From JADJYF01 sp050186725 (GTDB lineage Bacteria; Pseudomonadota; Gammaproteobacteria; Ga0077536): a DNA stretch of 64,000 bases. The notes beneath the pieces were generated by a model, which ran no database searches, was not told the origin of the DNA, and saw only the letters and a program-made list of their open reading frames with translations. The translations under genes and the position numbers were made by a program. Shown here piece after piece: positions 28,798-36,675 of this stretch; position 1 is the stretch's first letter; every line of letters begins with the position of its first letter. Location of the stretch: the NCBI GenBank assembly GCA_050186725.1, contig JBFWYG010000005.1, positions 74,727-138,726 on the forward strand. Reading direction: 5' to 3'.

Positions 28798-29862
28798 ATG
28801 GCACCAGGATCACGAGCGCGCTGGCTCGGCCTGCTGCTGGCGGTCCTGCTGGGCCGACCGGCCGCGGCGGCCGACGCCGCGCATGATAGCTACATCGATG
28901 ACTACCGTCTGCACATGGAATGCAGCGGGCGCGGCGCGCCGACGGTGGTCCTGGACGCCGGGCTCGGCGGCTCGTCGCTCGAGTGGGTGTTCGTGGTCGA
29001 GCGCCTCCGGCGGCTGACCCAGGTCTGTACCTGGGATCGGGCCGGCTATGGCGGCAGCGACATGGGACCGCTGCCGCGCACCAGCGGGCGCATCGCGTCC
29101 GAGCTCGAGCGCCTGCTGCGCACTGAGCGAGTGCCGCCCCCTTACGTCCTGGTGGGCCACTCCTTCGGCGGCTACAACATGCAGCTCTTCGCCCGCCTGC
29201 ATCCCGAGCTGACGGCGGGTCTGGCGCTGATCGACGCCTCCCATCCCGGGCAGGTGGAGCGCTTCGAGGCGCCTCCGCTGAATCTCGTCACCGCCCCCAC
29301 CAGCCGCGCCGGCGTGGTGCAGTTCCGCGACCAGCCGCCGGCGAATCTCGCCCTGCCGCCGCGGCTGCGTCTCGCGATCGAGGCCGAGGCCCATCGCTGG
29401 AAAGCCCGGCGCACCCTGTCCGCCGAACTGCTGAGCTTTCGTGACAGCGCCGCCGAGGTGCGGGCCGCGCCGCCGTTGGGGCGCACGCCACTGGTGGTCA
29501 TCTCGCGCGGGCGGCTCGCGGGAGAGATGAATGAGCGGCGCAGGCTGTTCGAGGGGCTGTGGCTCACGCTGCAGAGTGAACTCGCGGCCTCCAGCGCCGT
29601 GTCCGCGCACCTGATAGCGCTGCACAGCGGCCACCAGGTGCACGTCGAGCAGCCGGGGCTCGTCGCCTACGGCATCGCGATGCTGGTGCTGCGCGCGCGC
29701 GGCACGACGACGCTTGCGGCCGCGCGCGCGCAGGACTTCACGTTCGAAGACGCGGTATGGTTGAAGGACGATCTGAGTGTTGAAGCGCCGGCCGTGCTGG
29801 CCGTCGCGCCGACGCGGGACTGCGTGGCGCCATGCGGGCAAGTCCGAAGTGGCGCTCCCTAG
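28798..29862 (+). CDS. Secreted alpha/beta hydrolase
   Basis: From the ATG at 28798 the product has 354 residues with a Sec-type signal peptide (hydrophobic LGLLLAVLLG then PAAAADA). The mature part has an alpha/beta-hydrolase fold with nucleophile elbow GHSFGGYN and a late histidine in LHSGHQVH. The usual acid after strand 7 is not obvious (VVISRGR); the Asp in LIDASHPG after strand 6 may serve instead. The substrate is unknown. In-frame starts at 28759 (GTG) and 28780 (ATG) are possible, and none has a good ribosome binding site. The stop codon lies inside the convergent tRNA-Glu gene, a 13-base overlap, so the last residues (CVAPCGQVRSGAP) may be recently acquired. Confidence 0.82.
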   Translation: MAPGSRARWLGLLLAVLLGRPAAAADAAHDSYIDDYRLHMECSGRGAPTVVLDAGLGGSSLEWVFVVERLRRLTQVCTWDRAGYGGSDMGPLPRTSGRIASELERLLRTERVPPPYVLVGHSFGGYNMQLFARLHPELTAGLALIDASHPGQVERFEAPPLNLVTAPTSRAGVVQFRDQPPANLALPPRLRLAIEAEAHRWKARRTLSAELLSFRDSAAEVRAAPPLGRTPLVVISRGRLAGEMNERRRLFEGLWLTLQSELAASSAVSAHLIALHSGHQVHVEQPGLVAYGIAMLVLRARGTTTLAAARAQDFTFEDAVWLKDDLSVEAPAVLAVAPTRDCVAPCGQVRSGAP

Positions 29863-29925
29863 GGGAGTCGAACCCCTGTTCTCGGCGTGAGAGGCCGATG
29901 TCCTAGGCCACTAGACGAAGGGAGC
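29850..29925 (-). tRNA. tRNA-Glu (anticodon CTC)
   Basis: A 76-base cloverleaf on the minus strand: acceptor GCTCCCT paired with AGGGAGC, discriminator G, an encoded CCA (29850-29852), a D arm containing GTCT/GGAC, anticodon stem TCGGC/GCCGA with loop CTCTCAC (anticodon CTC at 29889-29891) and T arm AGGGG-TTCGACT-CCCCT. The body closely follows E. coli tRNA-Glu. A CTC isoacceptor is typical of GC-rich genomes and normally supplements a TTC isoacceptor elsewhere. Its 3' end overlaps the convergent hydrolase gene by 13 bases. Confidence 0.97.
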
Positions 29926-29946
29926 GTATTTCGGAGCGCGGATGGT

Positions 29947-29952
29947 ATCATA
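29947..29952 (-). promoter_or_regulatory. Candidate -10 element of tRNA-Glu
   Basis: The minus strand reads TATGAT, five of six matches to consensus, 21 bases upstream of the mature tRNA 5' end, leaving a short leader. No clear -35 hexamer is seen. Confidence 0.4.
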
Positions 29953-30091
29953 CCGCGACGCCGCTGTTAGCGGCCGTGGAAGAAAACTTCACCGACGACA
30001 TGGCGAGCAACGCCGGCGCCACATGCCCCATCCACTGCCGCGCACCTTGGGCGTCATCGCCCCTGCGCCGCCCATGCCACCCGAGAAATAA

Positions 30092-31525
30092 TTGAGCAGC
30101 CTAATAGATCGGGTCCGCGCCGCAGCTGCAAGGGTCGTCGGCCGTACCTTGGCCAAGAACGCCGCCCCGCCGCCCGCGCCCGTAGCGCCACGCGCCAAGC
30201 CTCCCGCTGCGCCGCGGTCCACACCCGCGGCGGCTCGCGGCGCGCCGCGCATCTACACCCGCTCGGAACACGCCATCTCGCGCAAGCTCATCTCGCCGAA
30301 CGCGCTGAAGGTGCTCTATCGGCTCGATGGCGCGGGATTCCGCGCCTGCCTGGTGGGCGGCGGCGTGCGTGACCTGCTGCTCGGGCGCGAGCCCAAGGAC
30401 TTCGACATCGCCACCGACGCGAGGCCGGAACAGATCCGCGAGCTGTTCCGCAACTGCCGACTGATCGGCCGGCGCTTTCGCCTGGCGCACGTGCGCTTCG
30501 GCAACGAGATCATCGAGGTGGCGACGTTTCGCGCCGCCCACGAGGACGACGACGGCGCTGCCGCGGAAATGACCGACGACGGCCGCATCCTGCGCGACAA
30601 CGTCTATGGCGACATCGAGGACGACGTCTGGCGGCGCGACTTCACCGTCAACGGCCTGTACTACGACATCCACGACTTCAGCGTCATCGACTATGTCGGC
30701 GGCGTCGCCGACCTCGAGCGCGGTGTGCTGCGCGTGATCGGCGATCCCGAGCAGCGTTACCGCGAAGACCCGGTGCGCATGCTGCGCGCCATCCGCTTCG
30801 CGGTGAAGCTCGGCTTCAAGCTCGATGCGGACTGCGCCGCGCCGCTGCCGCGACTGGCTGCGCTGTTGGACGACATCTCGCCGGCGCGGCTGTTTGACGA
30901 GACCTTGAAGCTCTTCCACGGCGGCTATGCGCTGCAGACCTTCGAGGCGTTGCGTCATCATCACCTGTTCGAACACCTGTTCCCGCTGACCGAGATTGCG
31001 CTCAGCCACGAGCACGAAGGCTTTCCCGCCACGCTGGTCGGACGCGCCCTCGACAACACCGACAAGCGCCTCGCCGAGGGCAAGTCGGTCACCCCGGCCT
31101 TCCTTCTCGCCGCGCTTTTGTGGGATGCCGTCGAAGAGCGCCGCCAGGCGCTCGAAGATCAGGGCCTCGCCCCGCAGGACGCCACCCTGCAGGCCGCCGA
31201 CGACGTCATCGCGCGCCAGGTGGCGCGGCTCGCCATCCCCAAGCGCTTCACGCTGAGCGCGCGCGACATCTGGGGCCTGCAGCCGCGCCTCTCGGGGCTC
31301 AGCCCCAAGCGCGCGCGCCGCGTGTTCGAGAACCCGCGCTTCCGCGCGGCCTATGATTTCTTCCTGCTGCGCGCCGAGGCCGGCGACGCCGATGCCGACA
31401 CCGCCGAGTGGTGGACCGCGTTCCAGGACGCCGACGAGGCCGGCCGCGAAGCGATGCTCGGCGCGCTGGACGAGGCGCCGAGCGGGGACCGCCCACGACG
31501 GCGTCGGCGCCGGAAGCGTCATTGA
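30092..31525 (+). CDS. pcnB: Poly(A) polymerase I
   Basis: PcnB adds 3' poly(A) tails that promote RNA decay. The 477-residue protein has the class II nucleotidyltransferase signature VGGGVRDLLLGREPKDFDIA, with the catalytic Asp pair in DFD, and RRDFTVNGLYYDI, then the RNA-binding helical region and a strongly basic C-terminus (RPRRRRRRKRH). The start is uncertain: an in-frame stop lies immediately before the TTG at 30092, so TTG there or at 30149 are the only candidates, both without a clear ribosome binding site. An Ala/Pro-rich stretch (residues about 24-50) precedes the fold. The stop overlaps the folK start by one base. Confidence 0.95.
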   Translation: MSSLIDRVRAAAARVVGRTLAKNAAPPPAPVAPRAKPPAAPRSTPAAARGAPRIYTRSEHAISRKLISPNALKVLYRLDGAGFRACLVGGGVRDLLLGREPKDFDIATDARPEQIRELFRNCRLIGRRFRLAHVRFGNEIIEVATFRAAHEDDDGAAAEMTDDGRILRDNVYGDIEDDVWRRDFTVNGLYYDIHDFSVIDYVGGVADLERGVLRVIGDPEQRYREDPVRMLRAIRFAVKLGFKLDADCAAPLPRLAALLDDISPARLFDETLKLFHGGYALQTFEALRHHHLFEHLFPLTEIALSHEHEGFPATLVGRALDNTDKRLAEGKSVTPAFLLAALLWDAVEERRQALEDQGLAPQDATLQAADDVIARQVARLAIPKRFTLSARDIWGLQPRLSGLSPKRARRVFENPRFRAAYDFFLLRAEAGDADADTAEWWTAFQDADEAGREAMLGALDEAPSGDRPRRRRRRKRH

Positions 31526-32055
31526 TGGGCGCGCCGGTCACCGCCTACCTCGGCCTTGGCAGCAATCTCGACGACCCGGCCGCCCAGGTGGCGCGCGCCG
31601 TGGCGGCGCTCGGCAGGCTGCGCGACTCGCGCCTGCTGGCCGTGTCCCGCTTCTATCGCAACCCGCCCATGGGCCCGCAGGACCAGCCGGACTACGTGAA
31701 CGCCGTGGCGGCCGTCGAGACACGCCTGCCGGCGCGCGAACTGCTGGCCGAGATGCAGGCCATCGAACGCGCCCAGGGGCGCGATCGCAGCGGGCCGCGC
31801 TGGGGACCGCGCACCATCGATCTCGACCTCCTGGCCTACGGTGAGCAGGTCATCGACGAAGCCCAGCTCCACGTGCCGCACCCCGGGGTCGCCGAGCGCG
31901 CCTTCGTACTGGTGCCGCTCGCCGAGATCGCGCCCGACGCCCGGCTGCCTGGCCTGGCCCCGCTCGCCACCTTGCTCGCGGGGGTCGATCGGCAGAGCGT
32001 GGTCGCGATGCCCGCCCCTCAATCCGACACGCCACGAAAGTCCGTCCGCCGATGA
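31525..32055 (+). CDS. folK: 2-amino-4-hydroxy-6-hydroxymethyldihydropteridine pyrophosphokinase
   Basis: FolK pyrophosphorylates the pterin in folate synthesis. The 176-residue product begins with AYLGLGSNLDDP and contains the HPPK signature RWGPRTIDLDLL with the two metal-binding aspartates, followed by VPHPGVAERAFVLVPL. The ATG at 31525 is part of a TGATG overlap with pcnB, and the stop overlaps the panC start as ATGA, so translation of all three is coupled. In E. coli the order is pcnB-folK-panB-panC; panB is missing here. Confidence 0.97.
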   Translation: MGAPVTAYLGLGSNLDDPAAQVARAVAALGRLRDSRLLAVSRFYRNPPMGPQDQPDYVNAVAAVETRLPARELLAEMQAIERAQGRDRSGPRWGPRTIDLDLLAYGEQVIDEAQLHVPHPGVAERAFVLVPLAEIAPDARLPGLAPLATLLAGVDRQSVVAMPAPQSDTPRKSVRR

Positions 32056-32918
32056 ACATCTGTCCCGATCTGAAATCCCTGCGCGCCTGCTTGCGCGACT
32101 GGCGCCGCGAAGGCCTGTCCGTGGCGCTGGTGCCGACCATGGGCAACCTGCACGAGGGCCATATCTCGCTCCTGGTGCGGGCGCGCGAGATCGCCGACCG
32201 CAGCGTGGTCAGCATCTTCGTCAACCCCATCCAGTTCGGTAAGGGCGAGGACTACGAACGCTATCCCTCGACGCTCGATGCCGACAAGGCCAAGCTGGAA
32301 GCCGCCGGTCTCGATTGCCTGTTCGCGCCCAACCTCGCCGAACTCTACCCCGGCGGCATCGAGGCCGACACGCGCGTCTCGGTGCCGGCCTTGTCAGACA
32401 TCCTGTGCGGCGAGTTCCGTCCGGGGCATTTCTCCGGCGTCGCGACCGTGGTCAGCAAGCTCTTCATCAACGTGCAGCCCGACTACGCGCTGTTCGGCGA
32501 GAAGGACTTCCAGCAGGTGATGGTCATTCGCCGCATGGTGCGCGACCTGCTGTTCCCGGTGGAGATCATCGGCATGCCGATCATCCGCGAGGCGGATGGG
32601 CTCGCGATGAGCTCGCGCAACGCCTACCTGACCGCCGAAGAACGCCAGGTGGCCTCGGGCATCTTCGCGTCGCTCCGCCGCGCGGCCGGCGAACTGCGCA
32701 GCCAGGCGGTTGGCATCGATGCCCTGCAGGCGCGCTGCGCCGAGGAACTGCGGGCGCTCGGCATGCGTCCCGAATACATCTCCGTGCGCCGCGCGACGGA
32801 TCTCGCGCTGCCCATGTCCGGCGATCAGGACTTGATCATCCTGGCCGCGGCCTGGCTCGGCGGCGCGCGGCTCATCGACAACGTGCGGGTCATGCTGGAC
32901 CGCCCGCTCGCGGCCTGA
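32052..32918 (+). CDS. panC: Pantothenate synthetase
   Basis: PanC joins pantoate and beta-alanine with ATP in coenzyme A synthesis. The 288-residue protein shows VPTMGNLHEGHISL (HxGH nucleotide motif), FVNPIQFGKGEDYERYP, the LFGEKDFQQ segment and MSSRNAYL (KMSKS-like). It follows folK with a four-base overlap. The usual partner panB (ketopantoate hydroxymethyltransferase) is not between them, so pantoate must come from an enzyme encoded elsewhere or from outside. Confidence 0.97.
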   Translation: MNICPDLKSLRACLRDWRREGLSVALVPTMGNLHEGHISLLVRAREIADRSVVSIFVNPIQFGKGEDYERYPSTLDADKAKLEAAGLDCLFAPNLAELYPGGIEADTRVSVPALSDILCGEFRPGHFSGVATVVSKLFINVQPDYALFGEKDFQQVMVIRRMVRDLLFPVEIIGMPIIREADGLAMSSRNAYLTAEERQVASGIFASLRRAAGELRSQAVGIDALQARCAEELRALGMRPEYISVRRATDLALPMSGDQDLIILAAAWLGGARLIDNVRVMLDRPLAA

Positions 32919-32942
32919 ATGGCCGGCCCGGGAGCTCACGCC

Positions 32943-34289
32943 ATGCGCGACGGTGTCTACATCAAGACCTTCGGCTGCCAGATGAACGAGTACGACTCAA
33001 GCAAGATGCTCGCGCTGCTCGAGAGCAGTCATGGCCTGCGCCCGGTGGACGCGCCGGAGAACGCGCGGCTGCTGCTGATGAACACCTGCTCGGTGCGCGA
33101 GAAGGCGCAGGAGAAACTGTTCTCCGAGCTCGGCCGCTGGCGCGCCTTCAAGGAAGCGGATCCCTCGGTCGTGATCGCGGTCGGCGGCTGCGTCGCGAGC
33201 CAGGAGGGCGAACTCATCTGGGAGCGCGCGCCCTTCGTCGACGTGGTGTTCGGCCCGCAGACCCTGCATCGCCTGCCGGCCATGCTGCGCGAGCTCGAGC
33301 GCGGCGCGCGGCGCGCGATCGACGTCAGCTTTCCCGAGATCGAGAAGTTCGACAACCTGCCGCCGGCGCGGGTCGAGGGGCCGAGCGCCTACGTCTCGAT
33401 CATGGAAGGCTGCAGCAAGTACTGCAGCTTCTGCATCGTGCCCTACACCCGAGGCGAGGAATTCAGCCGGCCCTTCGACGACGTCATCACCGAGGTGGTC
33501 GAACTCGCCGCGCGCGGCGTGCGCGAGGTGGTGCTGCTCGGCCAGAACGTGAACGCCTACCGCGGCCCCACCCACGACGGTCGCCTGGTGGATCTCGCCG
33601 CGCTGATCCGCTACGTCGCGGCGGTGGACGGCGTGGAGCGCATCCGCTTCACCACCTCGCACCCGCTGGAATTCTCGCCGCGCCTCATCGCGACCTTCGC
33701 CGAGGTGCCGGAACTGGTCAGCCACGTGCACCTGCCGGTGCAGAGTGGCTCGGACCGCATCCTCGCGCAGATGAAGCGCGGTCACACCACGCTGGAGTAC
33801 AAGTCGATCATCCGACGGCTGCGCGAAGCGCGGCCGGACGTGCTGGTGTCCACCGACTTCATCGTCGGCTTCCCCGGCGAGAGCGACGACGACTTCGCGC
33901 GCACCATGGACTTCATCGAGGACGTCCGTTTCGACCAGTCCTTCAGCTTCATCTACAGCCAGCGGCCCGGCACCCCGGCCGCCACGCTGCCGGACGACGT
34001 CACACCAGAGGTCAAGCGCCACCGGCTCGCGATCCTGCAGCGGCGCATCACGGAGTTCGCCGACGAGTACAACGCCGCCATGGTCGGCACCGTGCAGCGC
34101 GTGCTGGTCACGGGACACGCGCGCAAGGATGGCCGCGAGCTGGCGGCGCGCAGCGCGCACAACCGGGTGGTGAACTTCGCCGGCGATGCGGCGCTCATCG
34201 GCGACTTCGCCGATGTGACGATTACCGCGGCCCAGCCCAATTCCCTGCGCGGCGAACTGGTCACCGCGCGCTGCGAGGCCCACGCGTGA
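32943..34289 (+). CDS. miaB: tRNA-2-methylthio-N6-isopentenyladenosine37 synthase MiaB
   Basis: MiaB is a radical-SAM methylthiotransferase that modifies i6A37 of tRNAs reading UNN codons and uses two 4Fe-4S clusters. The 448-residue protein has the N-terminal cluster cysteines in GCQMN, NTCSVRE and GGCVA, the radical-SAM motif in EGCSKYCSFC (CxxxCxxC) and a C-terminal TRAM domain. The ATG at 32943 is preferred over one at 32919 because GGGAG lies eight bases upstream and the protein then starts at the family position. The stop overlaps the ybeZ GTG (GTGA). Confidence 0.98.
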   Translation: MRDGVYIKTFGCQMNEYDSSKMLALLESSHGLRPVDAPENARLLLMNTCSVREKAQEKLFSELGRWRAFKEADPSVVIAVGGCVASQEGELIWERAPFVDVVFGPQTLHRLPAMLRELERGARRAIDVSFPEIEKFDNLPPARVEGPSAYVSIMEGCSKYCSFCIVPYTRGEEFSRPFDDVITEVVELAARGVREVVLLGQNVNAYRGPTHDGRLVDLAALIRYVAAVDGVERIRFTTSHPLEFSPRLIATFAEVPELVSHVHLPVQSGSDRILAQMKRGHTTLEYKSIIRRLREARPDVLVSTDFIVGFPGESDDDFARTMDFIEDVRFDQSFSFIYSQRPGTPAATLPDDVTPEVKRHRLAILQRRITEFADEYNAAMVGTVQRVLVTGHARKDGRELAARSAHNRVVNFAGDAALIGDFADVTITAAQPNSLRGELVTARCEAHA

Positions 34290-35275
34290 GCACGGTGGCG
34301 GTGGAACTCGCGCTCGAGCCGGCGGACAACGAGCGCCTCGCCAATCTGTGCGGCCAATTCGACGAGCACCTGCGCCTGCTCGAACGCCGCACCGGTGTCG
34401 AGATCGGCAACCGCGGCAATCATTTCAAGCTGGTGGGCGGCAACGACGAGGTGGTGGTGACCGAGCGGGTCATCCGCCAGCTCTACTCCCTGACCGGCTC
34501 GCGTTCGATCTCGGCCGCCGACGTGCACCTGGAACTGCGCAACGTCGACATGGGCGGCCAGGCGGAGGACGAGTTCGACGCGGACGCGGGCGCCATCCGT
34601 ACCCGCCGCACCATGGTCAAGGCGCGCGGACTGAACCAGCGGCGCTACCTGGACGCGATCCGCGAGTTCGACATCAGCTTCGGCATCGGTCCGGCCGGTA
34701 CCGGCAAGACCTATCTCGCGGTCGCCGCCGCCGTGGCGGCGCTGGATTCGGATTCCGTGCGGCGCATCTGCCTGGTGCGGCCGGCGGTGGAGGCGGGCGA
34801 ACGACTCGGCTTCCTGCCGGGCGACATGTCGCAAAAGATCGATCCCTACCTCAGGCCGCTGTACGACGCGCTCTACGAGATGCTCGGCTTCGAGCGCGTC
34901 GCCAAGCTCATCGAGCGCAACATCATCGAGGTGGCGCCGCTCGCCTTCATGCGCGGGCGCACGCTGAACGAGTCCTTCATCATTCTCGACGAGGCGCAGA
35001 ACACCACGGTCGAGCAGATGAAGATGTTCCTGACCCGCATCGGCTTCGGCTCCAAGGCGGTGGTGACCGGCGACGTCACCCAGGTCGATCTGCCGCGCGG
35101 CCGCAGCTCCGGGCTCAAGCACGCCGTCGAAGTGCTGGAGGGGGTGGAAGGCATCAGCTTCACCTTCTTTCGTTCGAAGGACGTTGTGCGTCACACCCTC
35201 GTGGCGCGCATCCTCGACGCCTACGCCGTGCACGAGGCACATTCGCCCGAGCGCGACGACGAGCGACGACCCTGA
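34286..35275 (+). CDS. ybeZ: PhoH-like ATPase YbeZ
   Basis: A 329-residue PhoH-family P-loop ATPase with Walker A GPAGTGKT at residues 135-142 and Walker B FIILDEAQN. The N-terminal part (about 1-75) is a small KH-like region with GNHFKLVG. YbeZ interacts with the endoribonuclease YbeY and is implicated in rRNA metabolism. The GTG at 34286 overlaps the miaB stop, and the stop overlaps the ybeY ATG by one base. It lacks the PIN domain found in the PhoH protein at 1-1125. Confidence 0.96.
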   Translation: MSTVAVELALEPADNERLANLCGQFDEHLRLLERRTGVEIGNRGNHFKLVGGNDEVVVTERVIRQLYSLTGSRSISAADVHLELRNVDMGGQAEDEFDADAGAIRTRRTMVKARGLNQRRYLDAIREFDISFGIGPAGTGKTYLAVAAAVAALDSDSVRRICLVRPAVEAGERLGFLPGDMSQKIDPYLRPLYDALYEMLGFERVAKLIERNIIEVAPLAFMRGRTLNESFIILDEAQNTTVEQMKMFLTRIGFGSKAVVTGDVTQVDLPRGRSSGLKHAVEVLEGVEGISFTFFRSKDVVRHTLVARILDAYAVHEAHSPERDDERRP

Positions 35276-35769
35276 TGGTCGCGGCGGTGGCGCCCAGATG
35301 TGGCGCGACACGCGCGGTCGACCTCGCGCTCGCCCTGCAGGTAGCCTGCCCGACCCGCGGTCTGCCCGGCCGCGCCGAATTCGAAGCCGCGGTCGGCGCC
35401 GCGCTGCGCGGCCGTCGCGGGCGCGCCGAACTGACCCTGCGCCTGGTCGACGCCGACGAGGGCCGGGCGCTCAACCAGCGCTGGCGCGGCAGGGACTACG
35501 CGACCAACGTGCTGTCCTTCCCCGCCACCGGGCTCGCCGCGGTCGCGCCGGATCTCCTCGGTGACATCGCGCTCTGCGCGCCGGTGATCGCCGCCGAGGC
35601 GCGGGCCCAGGGCAAGCGGCCGCTCGATCACTGGCGCCACCTCACCGTGCACGGCGTACTGCACCTGCTGGGCTTCGATCACGCGCGCGACCCGCAGGCG
35701 CTGGTGATGGAGGCCGCGGAGCGCGCGGCGCTGGCGACTCTCGGCGTCGCCGATCCCTACCAGGCCTGA
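35275..35769 (+). CDS. ybeY: Endoribonuclease YbeY
   Basis: YbeY is a zinc metalloprotein needed for 16S rRNA 3' maturation and ribosome quality control. The 164-residue product has the metal-binding histidines in HGVLHLLGFDH (HxxxHxxxxxH), LNQRWRGRDYATNVLSFP and GDIALCAPV. The N-terminus has a run of about 20 residues (MVAAVAPRCGATRAVDLALA) before the usual fold, slightly longer than typical. The start overlaps the ybeZ stop (TGATG). Confidence 0.97.
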   Translation: MVAAVAPRCGATRAVDLALALQVACPTRGLPGRAEFEAAVGAALRGRRGRAELTLRLVDADEGRALNQRWRGRDYATNVLSFPATGLAAVAPDLLGDIALCAPVIAAEARAQGKRPLDHWRHLTVHGVLHLLGFDHARDPQALVMEAAERAALATLGVADPYQA

Positions 35770-35775
35770 CGCCCG

Positions 35776-36648
35776 ATGTTCGACACCGACCCCGGCAAGC
35801 GCGGCGCCTTCCAGCAGCTCTGGCAGGACATCCTGCGCCGCTTCAAGCCCGATCCGGACGCCAAGCAGCGGCTCATCGACACCGTGCGCGACGCCGAGGA
35901 GCAGCACGTCATCGATCCCGACACGGTGGCGATGGTGGAAGGCGCGCTGCTGGTGTCCGAGACCCAGGTGCGCGACATCATGGTGCCGCGCTCGGAGATC
36001 GTGTTCATTGAAGAACATGCGCGTCCCAAGGACTTCCTGCCCGCGGTGATCGAGTCCGGTCACTCGCGCTTTCCGGTGTTCGACGAGAAGCACGAGAACG
36101 TGCTCGGCATCCTGCTCGCCAAGGACCTGCTGCCGCTCCTGGTCGAGTCCGCCCAGGACTTCGACATCGGCGACATGATGCGCCCGGTGGCCTTCGTGCC
36201 CGAGAGCAAGCGGCTCAACATCCTGCTGCGCGAGTTCCGTGAGCGGCGCAATCACCTGGCGGTGGTGGTGGACGAATACGGCGGCATCTCGGGACTCGTC
36301 ACCATCGAGGACGTGATCGAGCAGATCGTCGGCGAGATCGACGACGAGCACGATCTCGCCGAAGAGGACAACATTCGACGGCACCGTGACGAGCGCTACA
36401 CGGTCAAGGCCCGCACGCCCATCGAGGAGTTCAACGAGTTCTTCGGCGTGGACTGGGAGGCCGACGACTACGACACCATCGGGGGGCTCGTGATCGACGA
36501 GTTCGGCCACCTGCCGCGTCGTGGCGAGGAACTCAGCTTTCGCGGTTTCGCATTCAAGGTGCTGCGCGCCGATCGGCGCCGCATCCGCCTGCTGCGCGTG
36601 ATCCGCGGCGCCGCGCCGCTGCCGACCGCCGCCGACGGCGACGGTTGA
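35776..36648 (+). CDS. corC: CorC/YbeX family CBS-domain protein
   Basis: A 290-residue cytosolic protein with two CBS domains (about 65-185) and a C-terminal CorC_HlyC domain. Key stretches are VRDIMVPRSEIVFIEE, HSRFPVFDEK, LAVVVDEYGGISGLVTIED and DTIGGLVIDEFGHLPRRGE. It is associated with magnesium/cobalt efflux, and YbeX has also been linked to ribosome metabolism. It lacks the membrane DUF21 domain, as is normal for this branch. It lies six bases after ybeY and 27 before lnt, the standard order. Confidence 0.95.
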   Translation: MFDTDPGKRGAFQQLWQDILRRFKPDPDAKQRLIDTVRDAEEQHVIDPDTVAMVEGALLVSETQVRDIMVPRSEIVFIEEHARPKDFLPAVIESGHSRFPVFDEKHENVLGILLAKDLLPLLVESAQDFDIGDMMRPVAFVPESKRLNILLREFRERRNHLAVVVDEYGGISGLVTIEDVIEQIVGEIDDEHDLAEEDNIRRHRDERYTVKARTPIEEFNEFFGVDWEADDYDTIGGLVIDEFGHLPRRGEELSFRGFAFKVLRADRRRIRLLRVIRGAAPLPTAADGDG

Positions 36649-36675
36649 ACGTGACTGTCCGCCGAGCACCGGCGC

